DNA of 64,000 bases from a virus: positions 1 through 64,000 of the IMG/VR virus record IMGVR_UViG_3300019458_000021. The stretch is one strand, 5' to 3'. Positions within the stretch are counted from its first letter, which is position 1. Each line of letters begins with the position of its first letter. The translations under genes were made by a program, and so were the position numbers. The notes below the pieces were generated by a model that worked only from the letters and a program-made list of their open reading frames with translations, searched no databases and was not told the DNA's origin. Shown one piece after another: positions 39,527 through 48,011 of the stretch.

Positions 39527-39685
39527 ATGGCACAGTTAACTCGAGAGCAGTTCCGCGAGTTTCGGATGAAAGTTGGTAAATACGTTCGTAAGGGGCACAT
39601 CCAGACCACCAAACATTGGATGTATGGACAACCAGTCGAGCCGAATGAGCTCAAGCCTGGACTAACAGGCTTTGAGAAACTATAA
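39527..39685 (+). CDS. 52-residue basic protein
   Basis: ATG at 39527, SD GGAGAAAAGAC, one-base overlap with the next start. Basic, with Trp and Tyr (KVGKYVRKGHIQTTKHWMYG). Unknown. Confidence 0.7.
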   Translation: MAQLTREQFREFRMKVGKYVRKGHIQTTKHWMYGQPVEPNELKPGLTGFEKL

Positions 39686-39840
39686 TGAAACCGCAGAATC
39701 GAAAAGAAGCACACTTCCAACGAAGGTTCAAAGAGGAAGACGATCTTCCTTATGAGATCGAGCGAAGTGTTCGTGAAGGTAAGCGAGTATGGAAGAGACA
39801 GACTCAGAAGTTGAACCGCCGTCTCGGAAAAAACAACTAA
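39685..39840 (+). CDS. 51-residue highly charged protein
   Basis: TAATG overlap with the previous gene. Arg/Lys-rich helix (KRVWKRQTQKLNRRLGKNN), possibly nucleic-acid binding. Unknown. Confidence 0.65.
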   Translation: MKPQNRKEAHFQRRFKEEDDLPYEIERSVREGKRVWKRQTQKLNRRLGKNN

Positions 39841-39861
39841 AACGGGAGCTGGAGACGAGTG

Positions 39862-40395
39862 ATGTTACTATGGGAAGTGACTGACAAAGAGAAGAAGGGT
39901 TCGTACGCAGGAGTGAGATTTGACACGGCGACGAACAAAGCGATACACAAGTATATCCACGATAACAAAATCCCAACCTCGGTACGTCCGGATCGGCTAC
40001 ACAGTACGCTCTTGTATAGCAGGAAATACCTTCCTAACTACAAGCCAGCTGGTAAGCTTGACAAACCATTGATTGGCACCCCAAAAAGCTTTGAGGTGTG
40101 GAAGACTCGTCCACCGGCCGGCTCTGATGGTAAACCAACAAACTGCCTTGTGTTGAAATATTCGTGCCCCGAACTTGAAACGCGCCACAAAGAGCTGATG
40201 AAGGAGCATAGCGCTCAGTATGACTACGACGAATACTATCCACACATCACTCTTTCGTACGACATTGGCGATATGAACATCAAAGATCTGCCGGACATCA
40301 AAGACACGGTGAAGGAGATCAAAATTGTCGAGGAATATGGTGAGGATCTTGACCTTGATTGGGCACGAAACAAAGGTGTCCGCAAAGGCAGTTAA
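39862..40395 (+). CDS. acb1: Acb1-family anti-CBASS 2H phosphodiesterase
   Basis: 177 residues from ATG at 39862 (a GTG lies one codon earlier). Two catalytic motifs: RLHSTLLYS with His47/Thr49 and YPHITLSYD with His128/Thr130. The surrounding text (IPTSVRPDRLHSTLLYSRKY, KEHSAQYDYDEYYPHITLSY, DLDLDWARNKG) is what I recognise from T4 gp57B/Acb1, which cleaves 3'3'-cGAMP and related CBASS messengers. Homology is recalled, not computed. Confidence 0.82.
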   Translation: MLLWEVTDKEKKGSYAGVRFDTATNKAIHKYIHDNKIPTSVRPDRLHSTLLYSRKYLPNYKPAGKLDKPLIGTPKSFEVWKTRPPAGSDGKPTNCLVLKYSCPELETRHKELMKEHSAQYDYDEYYPHITLSYDIGDMNIKDLPDIKDTVKEIKIVEEYGEDLDLDWARNKGVRKGS

Positions 40396-40396
40396 A

Positions 40397-40541
40397 ATGG
40401 ATTTTTACATCTACCAGCTTGGAACAAAGGCATTCCACTACAAAAAGACCAAATAACAAAAAGAACGGCCACAAGATTGCAGCGACGGTTAGCAACTGGC
40501 AAGTTGACTCCCCGTTTCTTTTGAGGTATAAATACACCTAA
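40397..40541 (+). pseudogene. Frameshifted small gene before the tmRNA
   Basis: MDFYIYQLGTKAFHYKKTK stops after 19 codons, but a shifted frame continues NKKNGHKIAATVSNWQVDSP to 40541, which looks like the rest of the same protein. The tail overlaps the tmRNA promoter. Confidence 0.45.
40527..40534 (+). promoter_or_regulatory. Late promoter TATAAATA of the tmRNA
   Basis: Predicted start near 40541, just before the acceptor piece. Confidence 0.75.
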
Positions 40542-40920
40542 CACTGTGTGAAGCAGCTGCAAGGCGGACAAGACCCGAGTTCGAATCTCGGCATCTCCAC
40601 CAACACGGTTCGAATGATAAGTTGAGTCTAGGGCAGAGGTACAACAGTTGTGAGACACTGCCATTGTGAGAAATGCTAGCAAAGCTCACACACGAACCAC
40701 CTATGGGGGTGAATGGAATTGATTGACGTGCGAGTGGCCAGTGGACAGTGCGAGAGACGACTGACGTAATCAGCGTAAAACGTTAAACGCAAACGACTCT
40801 GCGTACAATGTTGAGGAACTCTACGGAGTAGCTGCTTAACAGCAGCCTTGCCTCGACCGAGCGTGACTGCTTGGGAACAGGAAACGTCAGAAAGAGGAGC
40901 CTCGTGCTCCTCTTTCTTTA
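40541..40920 (+). ncRNA. ssrA: Circularly permuted tmRNA (ssrA)
   Basis: Order on the strand: acceptor piece with T-arm CCGAG-TTCGAAT-CTCGG, CATCTCC-A and CCA (40560s-40602); a 102-base spacer; then 5' acceptor GGGGGTG (40705-40711), which pairs 7/7 with CATCTCC; the D-like AATGGAATTGATTGACG; and the tag frame starting at the resume codon GCA (40789), ANDSAYNVEELYGVAA, TAA at 40837. Hairpin GCTGC-TTAACA-GCAGC spans the tag stop like P5. This is the layout of two-piece tmRNAs of alpha- and some beta-proteobacteria. tmRNA frees stalled ribosomes and marks the nascent chain for ClpXP; the tag ends VAA. Confidence 0.92.
40891..40920 (+). terminator. Rho-independent terminator of the tmRNA
   Basis: AAAGAGGAGC-CTCGT-GCTCCTCTTT followed by CTTTA. 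Confidence 0.85.
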
Positions 40921-40929
40921 GGACACATC

Positions 40930-41235
40930 ATGGACCGAATATTACAACTAGATGAAAAGCGGGCTAAGTACTGGCGCACACGTGCTCAAGATCTCTTCGA
41001 AGAAATGAAGGAGGAAGTTCAAACAGTGTTGGGCGTTCCGTTCGTTACGGCGGTTGCGTCACATACTGATTCGTTCTACCAAGTCGGACCACGTTACGTA
41101 TTCAATCAGTTCTCTAAACAGGATGAGTTTGTACACGTACTTGGCGAATATGACCAATCAATGATCCGCATTAAAACCGCGAAATCTCAATCGCTTACCC
41201 CTTATCCTGACGATATACTTACGGCGTTGTTCTGA
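40930..41235 (+). CDS. Hypothetical protein
   Basis: 101 residues, SD AGGACACATC, ten bases after the tmRNA terminator. N-terminal helix (KRAKYWRTRAQDLFEEMKEE), then a beta region. Its last codons form one arm of the hairpin 41221-41260. Unknown family. Confidence 0.72.
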   Translation: MDRILQLDEKRAKYWRTRAQDLFEEMKEEVQTVLGVPFVTAVASHTDSFYQVGPRYVFNQFSKQDEFVHVLGEYDQSMIRIKTAKSQSLTPYPDDILTALF

Positions 41236-41260
41236 ATAGTACACATCGGAACAACGCCGT
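41221..41260 (+). repeat. 12-bp inverted repeat
   Basis: ACGGCGTTGTTC and GAACAACGCCGT with a 16-base loop, spanning the stop codon at 41235. No T-run; possible mRNA end stabiliser. Confidence 0.6.
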
Positions 41261-41286
41261 AAATACATCGTCATCAGGAGGCGAGT

Positions 41287-41982
41287 GTGTTTACATATAC
41301 CTACAAGAATTCTCGGGCTGAGGAAGAAGAACAGCCGAAAAAAGATCCGAAGAAGAAGCCATACAACGCGTATGAGACTACCTTCACAGCGGCTCAGGTC
41401 CACTTTTACCTTAGCGAAGAAATTGGCGAACCAAACGAATACACCGACATGATTCATCGGATCCTCGTCGCTGGTCCGAATGACATCATCTTTATCCACC
41501 TGAACACACCTGGAGGTCGGCTCGATACTGGTGTTCAAATTGTCAACGCCATGCAAAATTCTCAGGGCAAGATCATCACAGTTCTCGAAGGAATGGCATT
41601 CTCACTTGGTACATTGATCTTCTTGGCAGGCGACGAAATGATCGTCAACGATCATTGTATGTTGATGTTCCACAACTTCAAGAGTGGTATCTTAGGCAAG
41701 GGTCAGGAACTTGCAGCCCAACTTGAGGCAACAATGAAATGGTTCACCGCTCTTGCAAAGAACCTTTACATTCCCTTCTTGACAGAGGAAGAGTTTAATC
41801 GTATTCTGCGAGGCGAAGACATCTACATTCATTCCCCTGAAATTCGACGACGTCTTGATGTAATGATCAAGCAGATGTCAGAGTCGAAGAAACCCAATAA
41901 AGCTACAAGAATCACAAAGCCAACACCACCACCTGGTAAATTGCGCTACGAGGGTGATGACAAGGGTCGTCCTGCAAAGTGA
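41287..41982 (+). CDS. ClpP-like serine protease
   Basis: 231 residues from GTG at 41287, preceded by AGGAGGCGA. DIIFIHLNTPGGRLDTGVQI, then EGMAFSLGTLIFLAGDE (catalytic Ser in FSLG) and DHCMLMFHNFKSG (His) are the ClpP/SppA core. N- and C-terminal charged tails are phage-specific. It could be a head protease or associate with host ClpA/X. Together with ClpS it suggests control of proteolysis. Confidence 0.85.
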   Translation: MFTYTYKNSRAEEEEQPKKDPKKKPYNAYETTFTAAQVHFYLSEEIGEPNEYTDMIHRILVAGPNDIIFIHLNTPGGRLDTGVQIVNAMQNSQGKIITVLEGMAFSLGTLIFLAGDEMIVNDHCMLMFHNFKSGILGKGQELAAQLEATMKWFTALAKNLYIPFLTEEEFNRILRGEDIYIHSPEIRRRLDVMIKQMSESKKPNKATRITKPTPPPGKLRYEGDDKGRPAK

Positions 41983-41983
41983 G

Positions 41984-42012
41984 TTGACGACCCTTGGGGG
42001 ATATCGTATGTT
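41984..42012 (+). promoter_or_regulatory. sigma70-like promoter
   Basis: TTGACG, 17 bp, TATGTT before the primase gene. Confidence 0.5.
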
Positions 42013-42026
42013 GAGAACAAAAACAA

Positions 42027-43025
42027 ATGACATCACTCGAACAAATCATCCGACAGTACGTCCCACTCTCCCGACGAGCAAGTAATGGGTGGTACTCAGT
42101 TCTGTGCAAAGTCTGTAACGATCATGGCCGTAAAGGACAACGTGCTGGATTCAATTTCGACGGTCCAAAAGTAGGCTATAATTGCTTCAACTGTGGTCAC
42201 GCTGCTGTTTACGATCCGACGGTCAACGGATTCTTGTCGCGCGATATGAAAACAGTCCTCGACGCTTTTGGTGTTTCGAAGGATGATTGGCAGCGTGTTG
42301 TTTTTGAAGCTCTAGCCAATCAAGATATTTCACACCGATTTGTCCATCCTTTGGCTGATATCGAGCCAACCGTGTTGCAACTCCCCCCTACATTCTATCC
42401 ATTAACAGACGATCCCGACGATGAGTGGGCAGTTGCTGCAAACAATCACCTAATGGAAAAACGTAGGATGACTTGGGAAGATTACCCATTCTACTTGTCC
42501 AAAAAGACTGATGAGCCAGAGCTCAAGAAATGGTTTGGGCGGCTCATTGTCCCTGTTTACAAAGGGAAAACTGTCGTTTTCTGGCAGGGCCGCGATTTAT
42601 CTGGCACACGATCGCGTAAATACTTAAGTCCTGACGTTCCACGCGAGAACGTGCTCTACGGATATGAACGACTAGAGGAGGAGACTGACACACCATTGTA
42701 CGTGGTAGAAGGATTCTTTGATGCGTATGCACTGAAGGGTGTAGCAATCTTCGGCAGCAAACTTACTCCTAATCAGCTGCGATGGATTAACCAGTCCAGA
42801 CGCCCCAAAGTAGTAGTTCCTGACAGATACGGCAATGGTATTGCTCTCGCCGAGCAAGCGTTAGATCTCGGTTGGTCGATTTCTACTCCAGACGTTGGCT
42901 CTTGCAAAGACGTTAGTGATGCGGTGGTAAAGTATGGATTGTTGTACACTTTGCGAACAATTAAAGACAGCACTTCAAGTGGCTATGAAGGAGCTGTCAA
43001 GGCAAAACTCTACTGTAATAAATGA
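42027..43025 (+). CDS. TOPRIM DNA primase
   Basis: 332 residues. N-terminal zinc site CKVCNDHGRKGQRAGFNF...YNCFNCGHAA, then a TOPRIM domain (TPLYVVEGFFDAYALKG with the Glu, VVVPDRYGNG with the Asp). Gene order before topoisomerase and ahead of the helicase at 59146 is T4-like. It makes RNA primers with the gp41-type helicase. Confidence 0.88.
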   Translation: MTSLEQIIRQYVPLSRRASNGWYSVLCKVCNDHGRKGQRAGFNFDGPKVGYNCFNCGHAAVYDPTVNGFLSRDMKTVLDAFGVSKDDWQRVVFEALANQDISHRFVHPLADIEPTVLQLPPTFYPLTDDPDDEWAVAANNHLMEKRRMTWEDYPFYLSKKTDEPELKKWFGRLIVPVYKGKTVVFWQGRDLSGTRSRKYLSPDVPRENVLYGYERLEEETDTPLYVVEGFFDAYALKGVAIFGSKLTPNQLRWINQSRRPKVVVPDRYGNGIALAEQALDLGWSISTPDVGSCKDVSDAVVKYGLLYTLRTIKDSTSSGYEGAVKAKLYCNK

Positions 43026-43441
43026 CACATGACGAAGCTCGTGAATACGTGAAGGGCCACCTTCAGCGTGTCGGGCATCGAAAAGCAGAAGTTACCGAGC
43101 GAATGATGGCTCGGTGGTTCAATGTTTTGAACACTGCTGTTTTTTATGGTCGACTGGACAAGCCGAAGAAATTCGAGGCTCGACGGCTGCGTGGAGTCTG
43201 GGGGCGTTGTATTCACCGACTGAACGGCGAACGAAGAGTTTTGTGCTTGGAACTTAACGATGAATTCACAAACCGAAGAATGTTCCTTGACGTTCTTGTT
43301 CATGAAATGGTTCATGCCTGGGAGCATCAACATCACACCGTTTCGGGACATGGTAAGCGATTTATGTCTTGGAAATCACGGATTAAACGAACTGTTGGAC
43401 TTGACTTATTGATTGAGGCATGTGAAAGTGACTATGAATGA
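43022..43441 (+). CDS. SprT-like zinc metallopeptidase
   Basis: 139 residues. LVHEMVHAWEHQHHTVSGHG contains HExxH and the third ligand context; GKRFMSWKSRIKR follows. No C-terminal zinc ribbon. SprT proteases degrade DNA-protein crosslinks in eukaryotes; the phage role is unknown. ATGA overlap with primase. Confidence 0.85.
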   Translation: MTHDEAREYVKGHLQRVGHRKAEVTERMMARWFNVLNTAVFYGRLDKPKKFEARRLRGVWGRCIHRLNGERRVLCLELNDEFTNRRMFLDVLVHEMVHAWEHQHHTVSGHGKRFMSWKSRIKRTVGLDLLIEACESDYE

Positions 43442-43640
43442 AGATACTGAGTTACGTGCTGATCAGTGGCATACGATGACTCTTCAGCAACTCAATCACG
43501 AACGTGACAAGGTGATCAACAAACTCAACCTGTTACATGGAATGGTTGCAGGTAACGTAACATCACAGGGATTGTATCTTGCACTTGATCATGCTTTGAA
43601 CTATCTCAACGGTCTCATTGACAACCGCACACAACAGTAA
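43434..43640 (+). CDS. Small helical protein
   Basis: 68 residues from ATG at 43434 inside the sprT end. Helical hairpin (LQQLNHERDKVINKLNLLHG). Unknown. Confidence 0.68.
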   Translation: MNEDTELRADQWHTMTLQQLNHERDKVINKLNLLHGMVAGNVTSQGLYLALDHALNYLNGLIDNRTQQ

Positions 43641-43642
43641 AC

Positions 43643-45544
43643 ATGGCTAAAGAGAAAACATACACCGCCAAGGACATTCAAGACCTGGGCGATCGGGACT
43701 ATGTTCGTCTTCGAACACAGATCTATTTCGGCAACATGCATCCGACGGCGTATCGCGTTCCAATTCTGTCGGCCACAAAGCTCGTTGTTAAAGAGATTGA
43801 ATTCATTCCAGCCGTCTACAAAGCGGTAAACGAGGTCATTGACAACAGTCTTGATGAGTTTGCGCAGATCAAATCGAAAATCAAGCTGCTAAAAATCAAC
43901 ACAAATCTCAAAGAAGGATACTACTGCGTTGAAGATAACGGTCGTGGTATTCCAATTGAGAAGAAGAAAGATCGTGAAGGTGAACTCGTATGGGTTCCTG
44001 AGTTGGTATTAGGACGTCTTCGTTCCGGTCGAAACTTCAAGACCGAAAAAGACATTGGTGTCATCGGTCAAAACGGTGTTGGAGCCGCATGTACCAACTT
44101 TTGCAGTAGTGTATTTGAAGTCGATGTGTATCGAGATAACAAACACTACTCACAACGTTTTGAAGATGGTGCTGCAACTGTTGAACCAGCAAAGATGAAG
44201 AGTGTTGTTGCACAAAGCACAGGAACAACCGTTGCATTCACACTCGATCCGAAAGTGTTCAAGGATATTCAGCTACCAGAGCGATTGATTACCAACCGTA
44301 TTCACGAAATTGCTCTTACCAATCCCGATGTGACGATCGAATACAAAGGCGAGCGCATTCGTTACAAACGAGGGTTCGCGGAATACGTTGAGAAGCTAAA
44401 CGGATCGCATTCTGTATTCACAATTGACACACCCAACGTTCAAGGTGAAGTCTACCTGCTTTTCGATGTCAATAAAGATGAATCCGAAGAGATGTTCACA
44501 TGGGTTAACAGTTCTTTGCTATTCGACGGCGGCAAGTGCAATACACAGTTCCTTAACGCGTTTTTTGAGAAAGCGATTGTAGCACTTGGGTCTGAGGCAA
44601 AGAAACGCAAGTGTGAAGTCACTCGCAATGATGTCCGAGAAGGGTTGTTGATTTTATGCAACCTAAAAATGAAGAACCCTGAATACGACAGCCAGGCCAA
44701 AACTCGACTGACCGCTCCTGATCTTCGGAAAGACTTCGTTGAAGCTATCGAAAAACAGTGGAAAGCGTTTGCCAAGAAGAATGACACTTGGTTGAATGCA
44801 CTGCTGGCGCGCGCCGAACGTCGGCATAAATTTCAAGAAGACTCAAAAGCGATTGAAGAACACGAACTGAACAAAAAACGCAAACGTGTAGCTGGTCTCC
44901 TCGATGCAACAGGTCGCATTCGTTCAAACTGTCAGATTCTCATCACGGAAGGTGAGAGCGCACAGGGACAGATTAGCGAAGCGCGTGATCCAACAACGAC
45001 AGCTGCGTTTGCACTGACAGGCAAGATCAACAATGTATATGGCAACACGGCCGCCCAAGTATTGAAGATGGGCAAATTGACTGATCTGTTAGCTGCAATT
45101 GGTCTTACTCCGGGGAAGAAAGCAATTCGAAGTCACCTCAACTATGGTAAGATCGTCATTGCAACAGATGCCGACTACGATGGTGATGATATCTTCACAC
45201 TGCTTGTAAACTTGTTCTATCAGTTCTGGCCAGAACTGTTCGACAAGCACTATACGCCGTTTGTTTACAGACTCGTGGCTCCCAACGTAGTCGTGTCAAA
45301 AAGCGGAAAACGGATTCATTTCACCCGGCGCTCTGAGTTTGAGAAGGTTAAGGATAAGTATAAGGGATGGACAGTTGAGTATATGAAGGGATTAGGTTCG
45401 ATGTGGAAGGAAGACTGGGAGATGGTTCTCACAGGCGAAACCGATACATTGGTGCCCATCATCGATGATGGGAATATCAGCAGCACTCTCACTTTGTTGT
45501 TTGGCGAAAATGCCGATGCGCGAAAAGAATGGTTGTCAAAGTAA
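43643..45544 (+). CDS. 39: DNA topoisomerase II large subunit
   Basis: 633 residues; T4 gp39/gp60-like and related to GyrB/ParE. GHKL ATPase: NEVIDNSLDEF, VEDNGRGIP, GVIGQNGVGA. Transducer domain, then TOPRIM: ITEGESAQG and DADYDGDD. A single polypeptide, not split as in T4. Works with the subunit at 46653. Confidence 0.92.
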   Translation: MAKEKTYTAKDIQDLGDRDYVRLRTQIYFGNMHPTAYRVPILSATKLVVKEIEFIPAVYKAVNEVIDNSLDEFAQIKSKIKLLKINTNLKEGYYCVEDNGRGIPIEKKKDREGELVWVPELVLGRLRSGRNFKTEKDIGVIGQNGVGAACTNFCSSVFEVDVYRDNKHYSQRFEDGAATVEPAKMKSVVAQSTGTTVAFTLDPKVFKDIQLPERLITNRIHEIALTNPDVTIEYKGERIRYKRGFAEYVEKLNGSHSVFTIDTPNVQGEVYLLFDVNKDESEEMFTWVNSSLLFDGGKCNTQFLNAFFEKAIVALGSEAKKRKCEVTRNDVREGLLILCNLKMKNPEYDSQAKTRLTAPDLRKDFVEAIEKQWKAFAKKNDTWLNALLARAERRHKFQEDSKAIEEHELNKKRKRVAGLLDATGRIRSNCQILITEGESAQGQISEARDPTTTAAFALTGKINNVYGNTAAQVLKMGKLTDLLAAIGLTPGKKAIRSHLNYGKIVIATDADYDGDDIFTLLVNLFYQFWPELFDKHYTPFVYRLVAPNVVVSKSGKRIHFTRRSEFEKVKDKYKGWTVEYMKGLGSMWKEDWEMVLTGETDTLVPIIDDGNISSTLTLLFGENADARKEWLSK

Positions 45545-45561
45545 CCATTCTAGGGTAAACT
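45533..45561 (+). promoter_or_regulatory. sigma70-like promoter
   Basis: TTGTCA, 17 bp, TAAACT at the end of the topoisomerase gene, before 45587. Confidence 0.5.
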
Positions 45562-45586
45562 CCTGCCCAATCAAAGGAGAAATGAA

Positions 45587-46285
45587 ATGATAAAGCTTAC
45601 GCAGGACGATCTGCGACAACTCTATCTGAAAGATCTGGAAATGCCAGACGTCTTTCACGGACGCACCACGCCGAAAGTTCGACGAATCGATCAGTGGAAG
45701 AAAATCCAGACAGAGCTTCTGTCAGGCCAGGACAAGCCTCGTCACGTCGATCCGCTTGGTACAACGGATGTTTGGCTGTGGAGCGATATTCACTGGGGAC
45801 ACGGTAACATTATCAAGTACTGCAACCGTCCATTTCCGGATCGAAGCCTGATGGACGCTTGTTTGATTGGCAACTATAAGAACGTTGTCAAACCACAAGA
45901 TGTCGTGATTTTTGGTGGTGATATTGGATTCCACTGTGAAAACGACATCAATCACATCCTAGCACAATTGCCAGGATACAAGATTCAGATCGTCGGCAAC
46001 CACGACGTCCATCGCGACGGTAAGGTGATGCAGTTAGCTTTCAACGAACGACACCTGTGTCTCGTGCTTGATGTTGTTGATGCAGATGTTGAGTACCAGT
46101 TGCTTTTTACCCACTATCCGATGGACAGTGTGCCAGCAGGCTGTGTCAACATTCACGGACACATCCACGACAAACTTGCAAATGCTTGGAACATTAACAT
46201 ATGCGTCGAACATACAAACTACAAGCCGAAGCACATCAAGGAAGTACTTGCTCAGGCTCGCAAGTACATCGAAGCTCACGCATAG
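45587..46285 (+). CDS. Calcineurin-like phosphoesterase
   Basis: 232 residues, SD AAAGGAGAAATGAA. LWSDIHWGHGNIIKYCNRPF, IFGGDIG, IVGNHDVHR, LFTHYP and NIHGHIHDK give a full metal site; NICVEHTNYKP is typical of the phage/bacterial small-phosphoesterase branch. Sits between the two topoisomerase genes. Confidence 0.88.
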   Translation: MIKLTQDDLRQLYLKDLEMPDVFHGRTTPKVRRIDQWKKIQTELLSGQDKPRHVDPLGTTDVWLWSDIHWGHGNIIKYCNRPFPDRSLMDACLIGNYKNVVKPQDVVIFGGDIGFHCENDINHILAQLPGYKIQIVGNHDVHRDGKVMQLAFNERHLCLVLDVVDADVEYQLLFTHYPMDSVPAGCVNIHGHIHDKLANAWNINICVEHTNYKPKHIKEVLAQARKYIEAHA

Positions 46286-46306
46286 TGTCGAGATAGTAGA
46301 TAAACT

Positions 46307-46660
46307 ATGACTATGACTCTTCGTGGCAATCACCGGTCGGCCCGCCATAGTGTGTCGTATAAACGTCTGATGTCTTTGTTCTATCACGTCGCCGCAGATA
46401 GAGGACAACACGTTCTATGCACGTTAGATAAGACGATTTTCACAATCAATGCCTTTACTTACAACGGGGTCCAAGTTGAACACCACGAACTCGGAGGCGC
46501 AATTCATATCAAATATCGAGATGATCGTGTGTGGTACGATCCAGAAGGTGAGAACACAATCAATATTTGCCGTCATTGGGATCCAGTAAATCGTCAGTAC
46601 TATAACACAGACCTTCGTGTCTTCCTCGACAACACAATTTTTGATCTTCTGAATGCCTAA
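46307..46660 (+). CDS. Hypothetical protein
   Basis: 117 residues, beta-rich (VLCTLDKTIFTINAFTYNGV), overlapping the next gene by 8 bases. Unknown. Confidence 0.7.
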   Translation: MTMTLRGNHRSARHSVSYKRLMSLFYHVAADRGQHVLCTLDKTIFTINAFTYNGVQVEHHELGGAIHIKYRDDRVWYDPEGENTINICRHWDPVNRQYYNTDLRVFLDNTIFDLLNA

Positions 46661-48011
46661 GTCATCTACCTATATTGACGAACAACGTCGTCAATATTCA
46701 CTGTATGTAATGCAAATGCGGGCAATCCCCGCAGCCACCGATGGGTTGAAATCGGCTGGGCGACGTGTGTTGTGGATGGCACATGATGGTGCAAAGTATA
46801 AGAGTGCTGTGTTGGCTGGTGCTACAATGCCAATTCATCCCCACGCAAGTCCAGAAGGCGCAGTCAACACACTTGCTGCAAGATACGGGAACAACATTCC
46901 CCTGCTCACACCATACGGTATGTTTGGTACATTGTTGAAGCCAACAGACTTTGGTGCAAGTCGCTACACGTCCGTACAACTATCTAAGTTCGCAAAGGAT
47001 GTTGTGTTTCGAGACATCGAAATCGTTCCTATGCAGGAAAACTACGACGGCACACTTCATGAACCAGTCCATTTTCTACCATTAGTACCACTTGCTCTTC
47101 TAAACCCATCGGAAGGGATTGCAGTCGGATTTGCAACCAACATTCTTCCTCGAGATCTTGAGGAATTGATCGTCCAACAACTTGTGCATCTTAACGGCGG
47201 AAAGAACGCAAGAGAGCCTTTACCGAAACATATGCCGACAGCAGCTCCAAAGCCATTTCTTTCGGCGGCTGTTCGACGTGAAGAAACCGAACGCGGCATT
47301 GCCTACTATTTCAACGGCGAATACGATACTATCGATGCAACAACAATTCGCATAACAAAGCTTCCTTTTGGACTTCTTCACGAAAAGTTCCTAAACAAGC
47401 TCGACGAACTGTGTGACAGAGGAATTGCCCTTAACTATACCGACAACAGCAAGGATCAGTATGATATCGTTGTTAAGTTCAAGAAGGGTGAGATAAGTTC
47501 ACGACAAGAAGACGAAATCCTCGCTTTGCTTGGATTGACAATTCGCCATATTGAAAACCTCAATCTGGTCGACTTCAGCGGTAAGGCAATCTTGAACACC
47601 AATCCAACAGATTTTATCCGTGTTTTTACCAATTGGAGACTTGGTTGGTACGTTCAACGCTATGAACGTTTGCGAGACTTATTACAAATTGAATTACAGC
47701 GGTATTTGGACATCCGCACAGCAATCAAACATAAGGGAAACGAAACGGCCCGGAAATGCGAGAATCGAGCCGAATTCAAAGAATGGCTCGATGCGATTAG
47801 CATCGTTCACTTAGATTACATTGCCGATCTTCCTGTCTATCGCTTCACGGAAGAAGAACGACTCAAAAATGAACAACGAATTGTCGACGCAGAAGCACAG
47901 ATGAAAGAGTATCAGAGCTTGTTGTCCAGTGAACCCAAACGCCGTAAGGTTTACGTTTCGGAATTAGAAGAGGTTCTTAGAAACTATTCCAAAGGGTCCT
48001 ATAAAACATGA
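46653..48011 (+). CDS. 52: DNA topoisomerase II medium subunit
   Basis: 452 residues, T4 gp52/GyrA-like. AGRRVLWMAHDG, AVNTLAARYGNNIPLLTPYG, GASRYTSVQLS with the DNA-cleaving Tyr, and GIAVGFATNILPRDL. Like gp52 it lacks GyrA's C-terminal beta-pinwheel. Confidence 0.93.
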   Translation: MPKSSTYIDEQRRQYSLYVMQMRAIPAATDGLKSAGRRVLWMAHDGAKYKSAVLAGATMPIHPHASPEGAVNTLAARYGNNIPLLTPYGMFGTLLKPTDFGASRYTSVQLSKFAKDVVFRDIEIVPMQENYDGTLHEPVHFLPLVPLALLNPSEGIAVGFATNILPRDLEELIVQQLVHLNGGKNAREPLPKHMPTAAPKPFLSAAVRREETERGIAYYFNGEYDTIDATTIRITKLPFGLLHEKFLNKLDELCDRGIALNYTDNSKDQYDIVVKFKKGEISSRQEDEILALLGLTIRHIENLNLVDFSGKAILNTNPTDFIRVFTNWRLGWYVQRYERLRDLLQIELQRYLDIRTAIKHKGNETARKCENRAEFKEWLDAISIVHLDYIADLPVYRFTEEERLKNEQRIVDAEAQMKEYQSLLSSEPKRRKVYVSELEEVLRNYSKGSYKT

